Shown here in pieces: positions 1 through 9,245 of a stretch of 64,000 nucleotides of DNA. The DNA lies in the IMG/VR virus record IMGVR_UViG_3300032046_000019, positions 1 through 64,000 of that record, one strand, 5' to 3'. Both the position numbers and the translations under genes were made by a program. Below the pieces are notes generated by a model. It did not search any database. It was not told the DNA's origin and was given only the letters and a program-made list of their open reading frames with translations. This stretch comes from a virus. Each line of letters opens with the position of its first letter. Within the stretch, counting starts at the first letter, position 1.

Positions 1-54
1 TTCTTTTACAGCCCAGGACGCACTCCTAAACATTTCAAGTATTTTATTTTTCAT
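1..54 (-). CDS. Partial gene running off the left edge
   Basis: The ATG lies at 52-54 and the frame stays open to the window edge, giving 18 residues starting MKNKILEMFRSASWAVKE. It overlaps the end of the upstream gene by 11 bases, the packing seen elsewhere here. Function is unknown, and the call rests on position and open frame only. Confidence 0.45.
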   Translation of the reverse strand, partial: MKNKILEMFRSASWAVKE

Positions 55-340
55 ATTTTCTACCCTGTTCTATTATATCATACAAAATATCATTGTTAAT
101 GACTTTTATTTTCTTGCGCTCCTCTTGTGATATTCTTATAGAATAATGCTTAGATGCCATATCAATAATATCCATCACCTCATTGTTGTCCAATGTAGAT
201 TCATGGAAAATAAAAGTTAATAACTGCTGCGGCGTCAGATTCTTTTTAAATAAAATCTTCTTTCCTTCAACAAACAAGTCTTCATCAAAAGATAATAATA
301 TAGATTTTTTTTTCGTATTTGAGGAAATGCTGTCTGACAT
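44..340 (-). CDS. Hypothetical charged protein, 98 aa
   Basis: I chose the MSDSISS start at 340 over an ATG two codons upstream because this Met begins a typical acidic-serine N-terminus; the choice is not certain. The protein is Lys/Glu rich, without Cys pairs, signal peptide or membrane segment. It follows the Gly-rich gene in the same direction and overlaps the next gene. I do not recognise the family. Confidence 0.7.
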   Translation of the reverse strand: MSDSISSNTKKKSILLSFDEDLFVEGKKILFKKNLTPQQLLTFIFHESTLDNNEVMDIIDMASKHYSIRISQEERKKIKVINNDILYDIIEQGRKYEK

Positions 341-375
341 ACACATATCCTATAAGTTTATTTAACTATTGTCTA

Positions 376-1101
376 TTAGGCAGCTCCACCGCCGCCGCCA
401 CCACCACTCAAGGCACCGGCTGCAAAAGGAGCCATACCTTGATCTCTCATCTCTTCTTCGGAACGTAAGTCATAATTCTGTTCCATCATCTCTTCAAATT
501 GTTTAGCCGTTGGCTCATCATAGTTTACTCTAATATATTCTATGGCACGATTTAAAATAGTACTCTTTGGGTTAAGCAAAGCTTCATAGTTACCAACAAG
601 TCTAGCAATGCCCATCGCATAATTGTTTAAATTAATCTTAGGAGTCGCTATAACAGGGGTAGGAGGCGCTCCACCTAAATCTCCACCACCTGCGGTTGGG
701 TCTGCTCCAGGATCGCCGCCTGCGTCATCTACAGGGGCTTCATCACCACCACCTGGTGCTGCTCCAGGATCTTCGTCGGCCTCAAATAAAGAAGCTAAGA
801 CTCCCATTTTTTTTCTAGACTCTCCAGTCACATTAGTCGTAGGTGGAGGATTTACCATATTGCTGACTTCTCCAGCTTCTTGCGCGGTAACAGGAGGAGT
901 ACCAGGTATGTCATAGTCATTAGAAGTAGGAATGGATTCCTTCTCATAAGAAATTAAATACTTGTCCACTATCTGATCTAAAGAAATCTTCTTCTGTGGC
1001 ATCACTGGGTCAGTTTGACTAGGTGCTATCACATTCTCTTGCTCAAATAAAAACTTACTCAATATACCAGCTTTATTCTTAATGTTGCTTTTCTTATTCA
1101 T
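376..1101 (-). CDS. Gly/Ala/Pro-rich protein with two L-F-E sites, scaffold- or virion-like
   Basis: 241 aa. Residues about 105-150 and the C-terminal end are long Gly/Ala/Pro/Asp tracts, which makes this gene much GC-richer than its surroundings. Two short segments resemble each other: GILSKFLFEQE near residue 12 and GVLASLFEADE near residue 100. Each carries L-F-E, which fits the [I/L]-x-E cleavage rule known for T4-type prohead proteases. The middle part (residues 155-220) looks helical and structured. It sits 21 bases after the SOD-like gene, so the two are probably co-transcribed. A head scaffold or core protein is my inference; no homologue is recognised. Confidence 0.75.
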   Translation of the reverse strand: MNKKSNIKNKAGILSKFLFEQENVIAPSQTDPVMPQKKISLDQIVDKYLISYEKESIPTSNDYDIPGTPPVTAQEAGEVSNMVNPPPTTNVTGESRKKMGVLASLFEADEDPGAAPGGGDEAPVDDAGGDPGADPTAGGGDLGGAPPTPVIATPKINLNNYAMGIARLVGNYEALLNPKSTILNRAIEYIRVNYDEPTAKQFEEMMEQNYDLRSEEEMRDQGMAPFAAGALSGGGGGGGAA

Positions 1102-1122
1102 CTTCTTGTTTGCTTTCTATTT

Positions 1123-2070
1123 TCAGAAACTTCCCTTGGCTCCACCAATAGGCGCATTAGGCTGCTGCCAACTTCCACCACCAGGTATTGAAATCTTTCC
1201 CTCACTATCAATCTGCTCATCTCCTATAGGAGCCTGCTCTTGATTGATCTGTGATAGGATCTTCTGTGGCATCTCGTTAACTAAGGGCCTTATTTCAAAT
1301 AAATCATTCAGTCTAGACCTCTCAGCCACTACCATACGTGCCTCAATTATATTCCAATTCATTTCCTTCATCATAGCATTCACATAACTCTTCTTATCTT
1401 CAAGGTAATCTCTACAATAAGAATGTGCCCACATATCAAATACGATAACTGGTATCCCACCGATAGGTATCCCCGTAGTATGGCCATCTATTATACATGT
1501 CATGTAAACGTTTCTTAGTGGTTCAAAGTATGTGACAGCCCAGCCCTCTCTTGATCCTAAACAACATGCTCTAAAATCATATTGCCACTTCTCAAATGTT
1601 CCAAAATCCCTAGCAAGTCTCATATAGGGAACCGAATCAATCGATATGCTTGACTTCGTGTCAGATATATTATAGAAAAACAACTCATGCAACTTTATCG
1701 CATTTAAATTGTACTGCTCATCTATCTTTAAACTTCTAAAGTCAGATGAATTAGAATCAGACTCTTCTGTCGAAGCTGTCTGGCTCTTTATCGTTACTTT
1801 ATCAAAAGCCTTTACATAGGCATTATATAATTTCTCGTGGGACTCCTTGGCCTTTGAAGAAAGATACTCGGTCTTTAATAAAAAACTCTTGGGGGTCAAT
1901 ACAAAACTTTCATTCAACTTATCTTTGACAGTTTGTATTAATGTCTTAGGTGAACCTAACTGTACTTTATTTACTATAGGCTGTGGTGAAGCTGTCTTTA
2001 TACCAGAATTTGCAAAGCTTTGCTTCACTGACTGTTTTATTATCTCGTTAATATCTTTGTCTTTAAACAT
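1123..2070 (-). CDS. Fe/Mn superoxide dismutase-like protein
   Basis: 315 aa. Residues about 70-245 follow the Fe/Mn-SOD fold order: a SHEKLYNAYV helix segment, KLHELFFYNI (family N-H-x-F-W region, His128), FGTFEKWQYDF and REGWAV (family FGS...GSGW), then FDMWAHSYCRDY (family D-V-W-E-H-A-Y-Y, with Asp212 and His216 as metal ligands). Three of the four usual ligands are visible. The first N-terminal His is not clear, and the bridging Glu of WEH is Ala. About 65 residues of unrelated N-terminus and a Gly/Pro-rich tail are extra compared with enzymes of about 200 aa. Its neighbour is also Gly-rich. It may be an active SOD or a virion protein reusing the fold; activity is uncertain. Confidence 0.8.
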   Translation of the reverse strand: MFKDKDINEIIKQSVKQSFANSGIKTASPQPIVNKVQLGSPKTLIQTVKDKLNESFVLTPKSFLLKTEYLSSKAKESHEKLYNAYVKAFDKVTIKSQTASTEESDSNSSDFRSLKIDEQYNLNAIKLHELFFYNISDTKSSISIDSVPYMRLARDFGTFEKWQYDFRACCLGSREGWAVTYFEPLRNVYMTCIIDGHTTGIPIGGIPVIVFDMWAHSYCRDYLEDKKSYVNAMMKEMNWNIIEARMVVAERSRLNDLFEIRPLVNEMPQKILSQINQEQAPIGDEQIDSEGKISIPGGGSWQQPNAPIGGAKGSF

Positions 2071-2083
2071 GTTTTCTTCCTAA

Positions 2084-2822
2084 TTCTTTTTATAAATAGA
2101 TTTTTTGTTTCACTTCTTCTGGTTTTCTTATCAAATCTATTAAATTTATATTTCTTAAGTCTTTAATTATATTTCTGTCTCACTTTAATCCACTCTCTTT
2201 AAATCCCTTGTTTTGTTATCTCGATTTTAAATAACCTTATATTCGTGTGGTTTTGCGAAAAGGCTTTGATCCCTACCCTGGGTGGGTCGGGTGGATTACC
2301 CAAAAAAAACATAAAATTTAAAATCAAATTAAAACCAAAATAAAACTAAAACCATAAAAAATAAATTAATTCAAGACCCAAACCCGAACCAAAATTAAAT
2401 CAATCAAAACAGAATTAAACCCAAGCTAATTTAAAACCAAAGCCCAAGCCTAAAATACCTAAGCACCACACAACAACCAAGACACTAGGTTCTCTATATA
2501 AAAACCCAGTAATTCCTTTATTAAATTAATAAAAACACACATACACCCTATTGACTATGTTCCCTAGTAGATTGACTGTCTTCTCCTATGTAGTTTATAT
2601 GACTTAGGAAGTTAAAATAATCTATGAAATTAGTTAGCATAATAGAGACCTAGAAGTGGTTAGTATCCACAGAAAGAGGCTTAAAGTTTTGGGAGGTATT
2701 TTAATAGCGTATCTTTTAAAAAAAGCATATAATAAAAGCCTTTAAAGTGAGAAAGTTAGTGAATATAAAAATACATGTCGGCTGTGAGTGAGTGAGTGAG
2801 TGAGTGAGTGAGAAGTTTTAAG
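2084..2822. other. Long non-coding stretch with strong base bias
   Basis: No convincing gene on either strand in about 740 bp, the longest such gap in a window where gaps are usually under 50 bases. It holds a G-rich run (GGGTGGGTCGGGTGG, 2280-2294), then about 200 bases (2300-2500) that are almost free of G and made of A/C-rich words such as AAAACCAAAATAAAAC, and a GTGA microsatellite at its right end. It may be an origin, regulatory region or structured RNA; nothing decides between these. Confidence 0.5.
2784..2812. repeat. GTGA tetranucleotide microsatellite
   Basis: About seven perfect tandem copies of GTGA, directly after the stop codon of the following minus-strand gene. A repeat of this purity can expand or contract by replication slippage. 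Confidence 0.9.
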
Positions 2823-3701
<879 letters not shown>

Positions 3702-4817
3702 TATTTTTAATTCCTTTCTTTTTGTTTGCCGCCTTTGGATTTATGAAAACAACGGCCTTGGATACTTTGGAGGTAGAAATATCAAAAACATCTGTTGTTG
3801 CGATTTTCGTCAATGTATTAATAAAAGGCAAAAACAACAAGTTGTTTTTGAAATAGTCGTCACTACCATAACGTTCTTCTTCTTCTTGTTGTGGTGTCTT
3901 TTTTAGACCATCTTTTTCAAAGATTGGCAAAAAGATTTGTTGGCTAGCATATGCCAACATACTTTCGGAATGATTTTTAAAATACGAGTCTCTGTCTCTT
4001 ATTAGTTTAACATAATCTCCAGAGTCTTTTATATTTGTTAGTATATAACTTGGTATATCTTTTTTATTATTATCATCATTGTCATCTTTAAAAGAATAAT
4101 GATACTTTGTTTGAATCATGCTTCCTTCTTTTGGAAGTTTAGGGATTTTCTCAGATTCAATATAAGAAGTTTGGATTTTATTTAAAATAATGAATTCTGA
4201 GAACAACTTGTTCATTATCTGAATTGTTGCTGTTTTATACTCCTCTCCTTCTTTTATTTCTTTTGTTGTGTTGCCGCTAAAATATTTTAACATAACGTCA
4301 GCTTTGATGCTTGTTATCGTATCATAATTTGATTTTACCAATAAATTATCTTCACTATTATTATTATACAGCAGGAACAGAGGTCTAAAATGAGATGGCA
4401 TTTTTTTCTCTTCTGTATTTTCAAAAAACAAAAGACTAGGACTTATTGTAAATGAATAATTATAACACGGAGTATGAACGATATTATTCAAGGACGAAGG
4501 TGAATAACGATAACTGATGGCAGCCTTTTTTGGATGAAACGTTAATGAAGAGGAACCTTCAAATGGATTTTTTGTTGATTTATGTTTGTGTTGTTGTTGT
4601 TGTTCGTAATAGAGTAAAGTATATTCGGTATTTAATCTTTTTTTAGTACCATCATAACACTCACAACCAATCAAGATATGTTCTCTTAGGAACTGTTTTA
4701 CGGCTTCGTCTAAATTGTTTTTAACAGACTTAAGTGAAAATCCACAAGATTCTATGTAGTCCGTACAAGGAAGAGAAAGTTGTTGATAATGTTTATTTTT
4801 TTTACTCAAGGTTATTT

Positions 4818-5144
4818 TTATCTCTGTAGTTTATTGTTTTCTTTTTTGTTTGCCGACTTTGACTTTTTTTGTAACACGGTTGTTGCTGTTATTATATTAA
4901 AACCAAAAGCAGAAGAAAGCACGGGAGCGTCCAGTAAAACAAAATTGTGATTGCTATCCTGAGTAGTGCTTCTAAATTCCCTTGGAGGAACTTGATAGGT
5001 GACTACATTAGGAGATCCTAACATGGAGAATATAACATATATACTCATGATGGAAATTGACAATAATACCACAACAAACATAGCAAAAAAGATATTCTTG
5101 CTCTTGTTTTTGTTGTTATTGATATTTTTATATTTTTCGTTCAA
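4818..5144 (-). CDS. Small single-pass membrane protein
   Basis: 108 aa. A basic Asn/Lys-rich start (residues 1-17) is followed by one hydrophobic helix (about 18-43), then a polar domain, ending in a Lys/Asn-rich tail. This predicts an N-in, C-out inner-membrane protein. The tail (KSANKKENN) resembles a segment of the downstream neighbour (KAANKKKGIKN). Function is unknown. Confidence 0.65.
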   Translation of the reverse strand: MNEKYKNINNNKNKSKNIFFAMFVVVLLSISIMSIYVIFSMLGSPNVVTYQVPPREFRSTTQDSNHNFVLLDAPVLSSAFGFNIITATTVLQKKSKSANKKENNKLQR

Positions 5145-5181
5145 GGTATATTTCTATTGTTAAATTTAGTGTTGTTCTAAT

Positions 5182-5376
5182 TTAATACTTGTTATTATGA
5201 GAATAGGTGTAATCCGAGTTAGGAATCCATGTGCCGTCTTGTGTTTGTGTCAAACCTAGTACAAAAGATTCTTTTCTAAGAAAGATGATATATTCTTTGT
5301 GTATTGTACGTTTATTAGTATATGACAAACATATATTGTGATTATTTTTTTGTTTGCTAAAATTGAAATACATCAT
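5182..5376 (-). CDS. Hypothetical small protein, 64 aa
   Basis: It begins MMYFNFSKQKNN, which resembles the starts MFRFNFCKNKNN and MLNFYFIKNKR of nearby genes. Its end (TQTQDGTWIPNSDY) is similar in kind to the W-containing ends of those genes. I place it in the same small subfamily of unknown function. Confidence 0.55.
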   Translation of the reverse strand: MMYFNFSKQKNNHNICLSYTNKRTIHKEYIIFLRKESFVLGLTQTQDGTWIPNSDYTYSHNNKY

Positions 5377-5392
5377 ATATTGATACCTGTTC

Positions 5393-5578
5393 CTAAAAAT
5401 CTCTTTGAAAGAATCTTTCTACTTGTTGTGTTTTTACATTATATAAAATTTTCTTGAATCCAGAACTGGATTTATACCAGATGTTAAAGGCTATAAGTGT
5501 CTTACCTGTCTCTTTGTTGGCTATTACACGTAAAGTTCTATAAGACTTGCTATATTTTTTGTAGTTGAAATGAAACAT
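5393..5578 (-). CDS. Hypothetical small protein, 61 aa
   Basis: It begins MFHFNYKKYSKSY, again the M-[FML]-x-F start of this local subfamily, and is basic and aromatic-rich throughout. About 80 bases with no gene follow upstream. No function is recognised. Confidence 0.55.
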   Translation of the reverse strand: MFHFNYKKYSKSYRTLRVIANKETGKTLIAFNIWYKSSSGFKKILYNVKTQQVERFFQRDF

Positions 5579-5660
5579 TTTATTAAATCATATTAAATTA
5601 TTATTAAGTTTTAAACCAAAAGAGATTCTGTGACATGTTTTTAATTCTTGTTTTTTCACT

Positions 5661-5832
5661 CTAATACAAGACAACCCAGTATCCGTTTCCATTGTTCAAT
5701 AGACACGAAATTTTGTTTGCTGTTAAAATATAAAGATATTGTCCAAAATATTCTTCAATCCGAACATACACTATATATTTCTTTATATTTGTCCTTATTG
5801 TTTTTATTTTTACAAAAATTAAACCTAAACAT
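5661..5832 (-). pseudogene. Frameshifted member of the MxFxF small subfamily
   Basis: The ATG at 5832 overlaps the upstream stop (TAATG), a typical coupled start. It reads 25 codons (MFRFNFCKNKNNKDKYKEIY...) to TGA at 5755-5757. One base to the +1 frame the coding continues to TAG at 5661, with GQYLYILTANKISCLLNNG and then NGYWVVLY. That part matches the end of the next upstream protein (LYIITLDNTLCLVNN, then W). Both halves resemble one relative, so the gene is split by a single +1 change, at or before the TGA. Confidence 0.6.
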
Positions 5833-6476
5833 TATTTCAACTCATAAAATTTGTTTTTTGTTTCTTCTTTCCCGGTGTTTATCAGAACAACTCCTGTTTT
5901 TAAGTTTTTCTCAAGATCATAACAATAAATTACGTGAAAAGATTTTTCTTCTTCATAATCTATTTTAAAGGTTCTTATATCATAAATAAAAAATTTACCT
6001 GTTAATAACTTAATTGTCTCACCAATTTCGTCTTTTATATAATGAGGCGTTTCAATTTCTTCTTTTTCAAAGAAATAATAATTCTTATAAATTAATTCTT
6101 TAGAATAAAGAATTGTGTCTGTTTTTTGTTTTTCTAATTCTTTTTCCGTAAAGGATTTTGGGACATTTGTTTCAAAATTAAAACCAAAAGTTTTTAAACC
6201 ATCCCAAGATTTGTTTGTGTCGGAAAAATATGTATTTGGTTGAAACGTGAATCGAGAACTTTCTGTGTGGCCATAGTCATAAAATCCCATTACCTTTAAT
6301 TTAAAATTTTCATTGTTTGTTGATGATAAATCATCATATAAATTATAATATAAAATATATTGACTATTTTTATTCAAGCCCCTTACTATTGGTTTAATAA
6401 CAAAATTTGTTTTTAACTTTTCAATTAAAAGAGTCTCCAGTGTCTGTTTTAATAATTCTTTTGGTTTAAATTCCAT
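5832..6476 (-). CDS. Hypothetical protein, family A (large form), 214 aa
   Basis: I chose ATG at 6476 (MEFKPKELLK) over one ten codons upstream because GGGAG lies just before it and the overlap with the neighbour falls to 11 bases. The end (KSFHVIYCYDLEKNLKTGVVLI) carries the family's aromatic-x-x-x-N signature. A preceding segment (GKFFIYDIRTFKI) matches VKQFKIYDISKFHV in the 6952-7596 protein, so these are diverged paralogues. No catalytic motif is visible. Confidence 0.7.
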   Translation of the reverse strand: MEFKPKELLKQTLETLLIEKLKTNFVIKPIVRGLNKNSQYILYYNLYDDLSSTNNENFKLKVMGFYDYGHTESSRFTFQPNTYFSDTNKSWDGLKTFGFNFETNVPKSFTEKELEKQKTDTILYSKELIYKNYYFFEKEEIETPHYIKDEIGETIKLLTGKFFIYDIRTFKIDYEEEKSFHVIYCYDLEKNLKTGVVLINTGKEETKNKFYELK

Positions 6477-6672
6477 TTGACTCCCACACTGTGGTCCAAT
6501 TTCCACTTATATTGTTTACTAAACACAAGGTATTATCTAAGGTTATTATATACAAATAACAATTCCGTGTTGTATTTTTATCACTAGGTTCAAAATGAGC
6601 AAACATTGTATGTATTGCTTTATAATGTTTATCATGAATTCTTTTGTTTTTAATAAAATAAAAATTTAACAT
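6466..6672 (-). CDS. Hypothetical small protein, 68 aa
   Basis: It starts MLNFYFIKNKR and ends with YLYIITLDNTLCLVNN and a Trp-rich tail. The split gene at 5661-5832 is a clear relative. It overlaps the next gene by 11 bases. Unknown function. Confidence 0.65.
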   Translation of the reverse strand: MLNFYFIKNKRIHDKHYKAIHTMFAHFEPSDKNTTRNCYLYIITLDNTLCLVNNISGNWTTVWESNGI

Positions 6673-6676
6673 TTGT

Positions 6677-6955
6677 TTAAATTCTTTCTATTTTCATTTC
6701 TCTAGAAGCATCAGTATGATAATGCGAAAAGAGACTAAAAAAATTATTTGTTTTAAGCGAATAAAAATTATATTTAAAAGTTTTAACTTTTAAACTTGTG
6801 TTAAATGGATTTGGAGAATAACTTGATTTTTCATTATTCAAATATAGTGCTGGCTCTTTTATTATTTTTATCGTTTTAAACCCTTTATAGTCATTAAAGG
6901 TTACACTGTATATTTCACCTTCAATTAAATTTGATAGAAGTGTTGTATTTTTCAT
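6677..6955 (-). CDS. G-x-x-Y / FYS-x-x-x-N family protein
   Basis: 92 aa. It shows the family layout: GEIYSVTF near residue 13, a central strand ending PALYL, and FKYNFYSLKTNNFFSLF near the end. The start overlaps the upstream stop by 4 bases (ATGA), so translation is probably coupled. The strand-rich pattern suggests a small beta-barrel, which is my inference. Confidence 0.75.
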   Translation of the reverse strand: MKNTTLLSNLIEGEIYSVTFNDYKGFKTIKIIKEPALYLNNEKSSYSPNPFNTSLKVKTFKYNFYSLKTNNFFSLFSHYHTDASREMKIERI

Positions 6956-7596
6956 TTAATGAATTTTATTTTCTTATTTGTTTCAAATGAATAACAATCA
7001 TATATTTCATAAGATATCTGTTGTTTTCTTAACGCTGAATCCGGCAAGGTTACATGAAATTTAGAAATATCATAAATCTTAAATTGTTTCACAAGAACAT
7101 AATCACTATCCGCAGAAAGCAAATAACTTTTGTTTACTAGATTAAGAACATTACCTATAGATTTTTTTAATTTAGCTGTTGCTACTAGTTTTGTTGGTTT
7201 TTTTTCTACAAAAACTTTCATATAATAAGTTAAGTGTCTGTCCCTGGGATTACTCATTTGTTCTATAATTTCAAATCTAATATATTTTTGCATATTAGTA
7301 TTCCCGTGTAAGTTCCCTAATTCTAAATTGATATTTAAATTTTTTCTATCATAAGATATTTCGTTAGTTCGATTTGTAAAACACCAACAAGAATAATTCA
7401 AATCGTCGTCTTTATCTACATCGGACTCTAATACAACACTTGTTTCTGGGTCATGAAAAATTTCAATTGTTTCATTATTTTTTTTTAAAAAATTCGTTGT
7501 AAATATCACAACATTATCTTTGAAAAAGAGTTCTAGTTCTTTTTCTATAATTTTCCTTATTTCTTCGGCTTTTTCTTTAGAAAATTTATTTTTCAT
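6952..7596 (-). CDS. Hypothetical protein, family A (large form), 214 aa
   Basis: Residues 1-35 form a charged helix (KAEEIRKIIEKELELFF) followed by strand-rich sequence. The last 40 residues (YEIYDCYSFETNKKIKFIK) carry the family signature. It is the same length as the 5832-6476 protein and comparable along the C-terminal half. Packed one base after a small upstream gene. Confidence 0.7.
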   Translation of the reverse strand: MKNKFSKEKAEEIRKIIEKELELFFKDNVVIFTTNFLKKNNETIEIFHDPETSVVLESDVDKDDDLNYSCWCFTNRTNEISYDRKNLNINLELGNLHGNTNMQKYIRFEIIEQMSNPRDRHLTYYMKVFVEKKPTKLVATAKLKKSIGNVLNLVNKSYLLSADSDYVLVKQFKIYDISKFHVTLPDSALRKQQISYEIYDCYSFETNKKIKFIK

Positions 7597-7597
7597 A

Positions 7598-7753
7598 TTA
7601 TTTTAATATTTTGAAATCTATTATTTTTGTTCTACCGGCATGAAATGCAACAAACAAACTTTGCAAGTCAACATCTGACTTGAGTGGCAAGAACTTATCT
7701 GGCACTTCCATCTCAACAGTCATTTGTATTGTTAATATTTTCTTTTTATTCAT
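7598..7753 (-). CDS. Small hypothetical protein, 51 aa
   Basis: An open frame from ATG at 7751-7753 to TAA at 7598-7600 fills the space between two family genes exactly. The product is MNKKKILTIQMTVEMEVPDK followed by a polar segment and a basic end (GRTKIIDFKILK). Its frame fit, 8-base overlap with the gene before and 1-base gap to the next support it as real. Unknown function. Confidence 0.6.
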   Translation of the reverse strand: MNKKKILTIQMTVEMEVPDKFLPLKSDVDLQSLFVAFHAGRTKIIDFKILK

Positions 7754-8069
7754 ATTCTTCTATTTCTACAGTCCAATTATTGTCATAGTTGTAAGTAAAA
7801 TATTGATTTCTTTCAGGACAATAAAATACCTTATTTTCCCCATCGTCTGTTTCTTCTATGAAAATATAAATTAATTTCTTCTTGTTTAAATTAAAAAACA
7901 ATTTAATTGTATACAATTCTCCCACTTTGAATTTTTTTCTTTTCAACCTATCTCTTTCGGCTTCATATATGAATGAAATCGTTTTATCATCAGGAATAGG
8001 ATACTCTGTTGCTTTTGAAAGCATATAATTAGATTTTTTTATAATATAATCTTTTATTTTTGTTAGCAT
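7746..8069 (-). CDS. G-x-x-Y / aromatic-x-x-x-N family protein
   Basis: 107 aa. The family front motif is KVGELYTIKLFF near residue 40, the central strand is KKKLIYIFIEE, and the end is KVFYCPERNQYFTYN, where the usual FYS-x-x-x-N reads FYC-x-x-x-N. An N-terminal helix of about 35 residues is extra. Unknown function. Confidence 0.7.
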   Translation of the reverse strand: MLTKIKDYIIKKSNYMLSKATEYPIPDDKTISFIYEAERDRLKRKKFKVGELYTIKLFFNLNKKKLIYIFIEETDDGENKVFYCPERNQYFTYNYDNNWTVEIEEYE

Positions 8070-8070
8070 T

Positions 8071-8223
8071 TTATTTCTCTGTTGAGGGATATGGATAACC
8101 CATATAAAATAATAAACCAGTTGGTAAATCCATAGGTTTCAAAAAAGCCACTTCTATTTCGTTTCTGAAATTTACATAAACTCTTCTTTTGCCATCTTTT
8201 GTTTTAAACCTAAATTTAATCAT
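8071..8223 (-). CDS. Small hypothetical protein, 50 aa
   Basis: ATG at 8221-8223, TAA at 8071-8073, one base before the next gene's start. The product is MIKFRFKTKDGKRRVYVNFR, then a hydrophobic and Pro/Tyr-rich end (LLFYMGYPYPSTEK). The perfect packing between neighbours is the main support. Unknown function. Confidence 0.6.
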   Translation of the reverse strand: MIKFRFKTKDGKRRVYVNFRNEIEVAFLKPMDLPTGLLFYMGYPYPSTEK

Positions 8224-8263
8224 AAGATTATGATAGCAAGAAATAATTCTTAGTCAACATCAA

Positions 8264-8515
8264 CTAAAATAATTCTTCAATAAAAACATGTTGCATACGT
8301 ACATCATTTTCGTCTATATAATAGAATTTGTTTTTATTTAAAGAATAAAAACAATGTATAGTTTTCATATACGTACCATCAAACAGAACGTCGTTGAGAG
8401 AATAACCAATATATAAAATTGGAAAATCTTCTAAACCTTCAATATATGATGTTAGTGGTAATTTTATTATTTTATAAAATTCTCCGACAACAAAATTTAT
8501 ATTGGGTGTTTTCAT
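8264..8515 (-). CDS. G-x-x-Y / FYS-x-x-x-N family protein
   Basis: 83 aa from ATG at 8515, preferred because it falls just after the upstream stop (8517) and begins immediately before the family motif VVGEFYKIIK. The central strand is PILYIGYS and the end motif is IHCFYSLNKNKFYYI, both textbook for this family. Unknown function. Confidence 0.75.
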   Translation of the reverse strand: MKTPNINFVVGEFYKIIKLPLTSYIEGLEDFPILYIGYSLNDVLFDGTYMKTIHCFYSLNKNKFYYIDENDVRMQHVFIEELF

Positions 8516-8516
8516 T

Positions 8517-8894
8517 TTATACTTTATCGACTGTGTAATCCTGAGACTCTTGCCAGCCAAATTTTATATATGTGTTACTATGGAAATTGAAAAATACCAA
8601 ATTCGGATAAGAGTCTTTTTCTTCAATTAAAATACATAAGTTTTTATTACCAGTAACCGTAACTGGATAAGGTGTTTTTACTTTAGAGTACAAAAGAAGA
8701 AGTTGTTTGGGGCACCTTGCAACATAATACAAGTCTCCAGTCACTACTTTTATCTTAGACTTAAATTCTTGTTCGCATTTGGTATTTTTCAAAGATAAAA
8801 ATTTAAAAATCTCTTCTTGTGAAGATTTATTTTTTTTATCGTCTTTTTTTAAAACGTCAAGATAAAGATCTTTTAATTTTTTAGAATTTGGCAT
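8517..8894 (-). CDS. G-x-x-Y family protein with N-terminal helix
   Basis: 125 aa. Residues 1-50 are a Lys-rich helix, then VTGDLYYVARCP (family front motif), the central strand NLCILIEE, and NLVFFNFHSNTYIKFGW as a diverged end motif. It runs in an unbroken series with the neighbours. Confidence 0.65.
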   Translation of the reverse strand: MPNSKKLKDLYLDVLKKDDKKNKSSQEEIFKFLSLKNTKCEQEFKSKIKVVTGDLYYVARCPKQLLLLYSKVKTPYPVTVTGNKNLCILIEEKDSYPNLVFFNFHSNTYIKFGWQESQDYTVDKV

Positions 8895-8918
8895 TTTATG
8901 ATTTAATCAAAATCAATT

Positions 8919-9233
8919 TTATCTTTTGTAATCAATCATTTGTTCTGAGCACCTAAAACCGAGCGCATTATATGGTGTATCCAAGTTATTTGCTGCCAAC
9001 ATGGTCCAACCAAATTCGGCGTATTTGTCTACTATTATTATTAATAGTTTATCTATTTTAGAATCATTGAAATTGAATTTTCTTAGTTCATCTTTTCCTA
9101 TTACAAACACAGATTCAGATCCGTTAAAACTATATCTAATATTTTTATCTATTAAGCGATATAGTTCATCTGGAACTTTAATTGTGTTTGCTTCTCTAAA
9201 TTCAGTTGCTACCTTTTGATATTCTTCAGGCAT
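8919..9233 (-). CDS. Hypothetical protein, 104 aa
   Basis: It starts MPEEYQKVATEFREAN and is a mixed alpha/beta-looking soluble protein with LLIIIVDKYAEFGW in the middle. It lacks the family motifs of its neighbours. No function is recognised. Confidence 0.6.
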   Translation of the reverse strand: MPEEYQKVATEFREANTIKVPDELYRLIDKNIRYSFNGSESVFVIGKDELRKFNFNDSKIDKLLIIIVDKYAEFGWTMLAANNLDTPYNALGFRCSEQMIDYKR

Positions 9234-9245
9234 TTTTTGTTTCCT

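Noticed and set aside
623-916. Open frame on the plus strand across the Gly-rich gene
   Set aside because: It is the antisense of a low-complexity coding region, with Pro/Ser composition explained by the reverse complement of Gly/Ala codons.
5648-5968. Plus-strand open frame with hydrophobic sequence
   Set aside because: It lies antisense to the split small gene and the start of the 5832-6476 gene, has no ribosome site and reads as Leu/Ser/Phe-rich reverse complement of Lys/Glu-rich genes.
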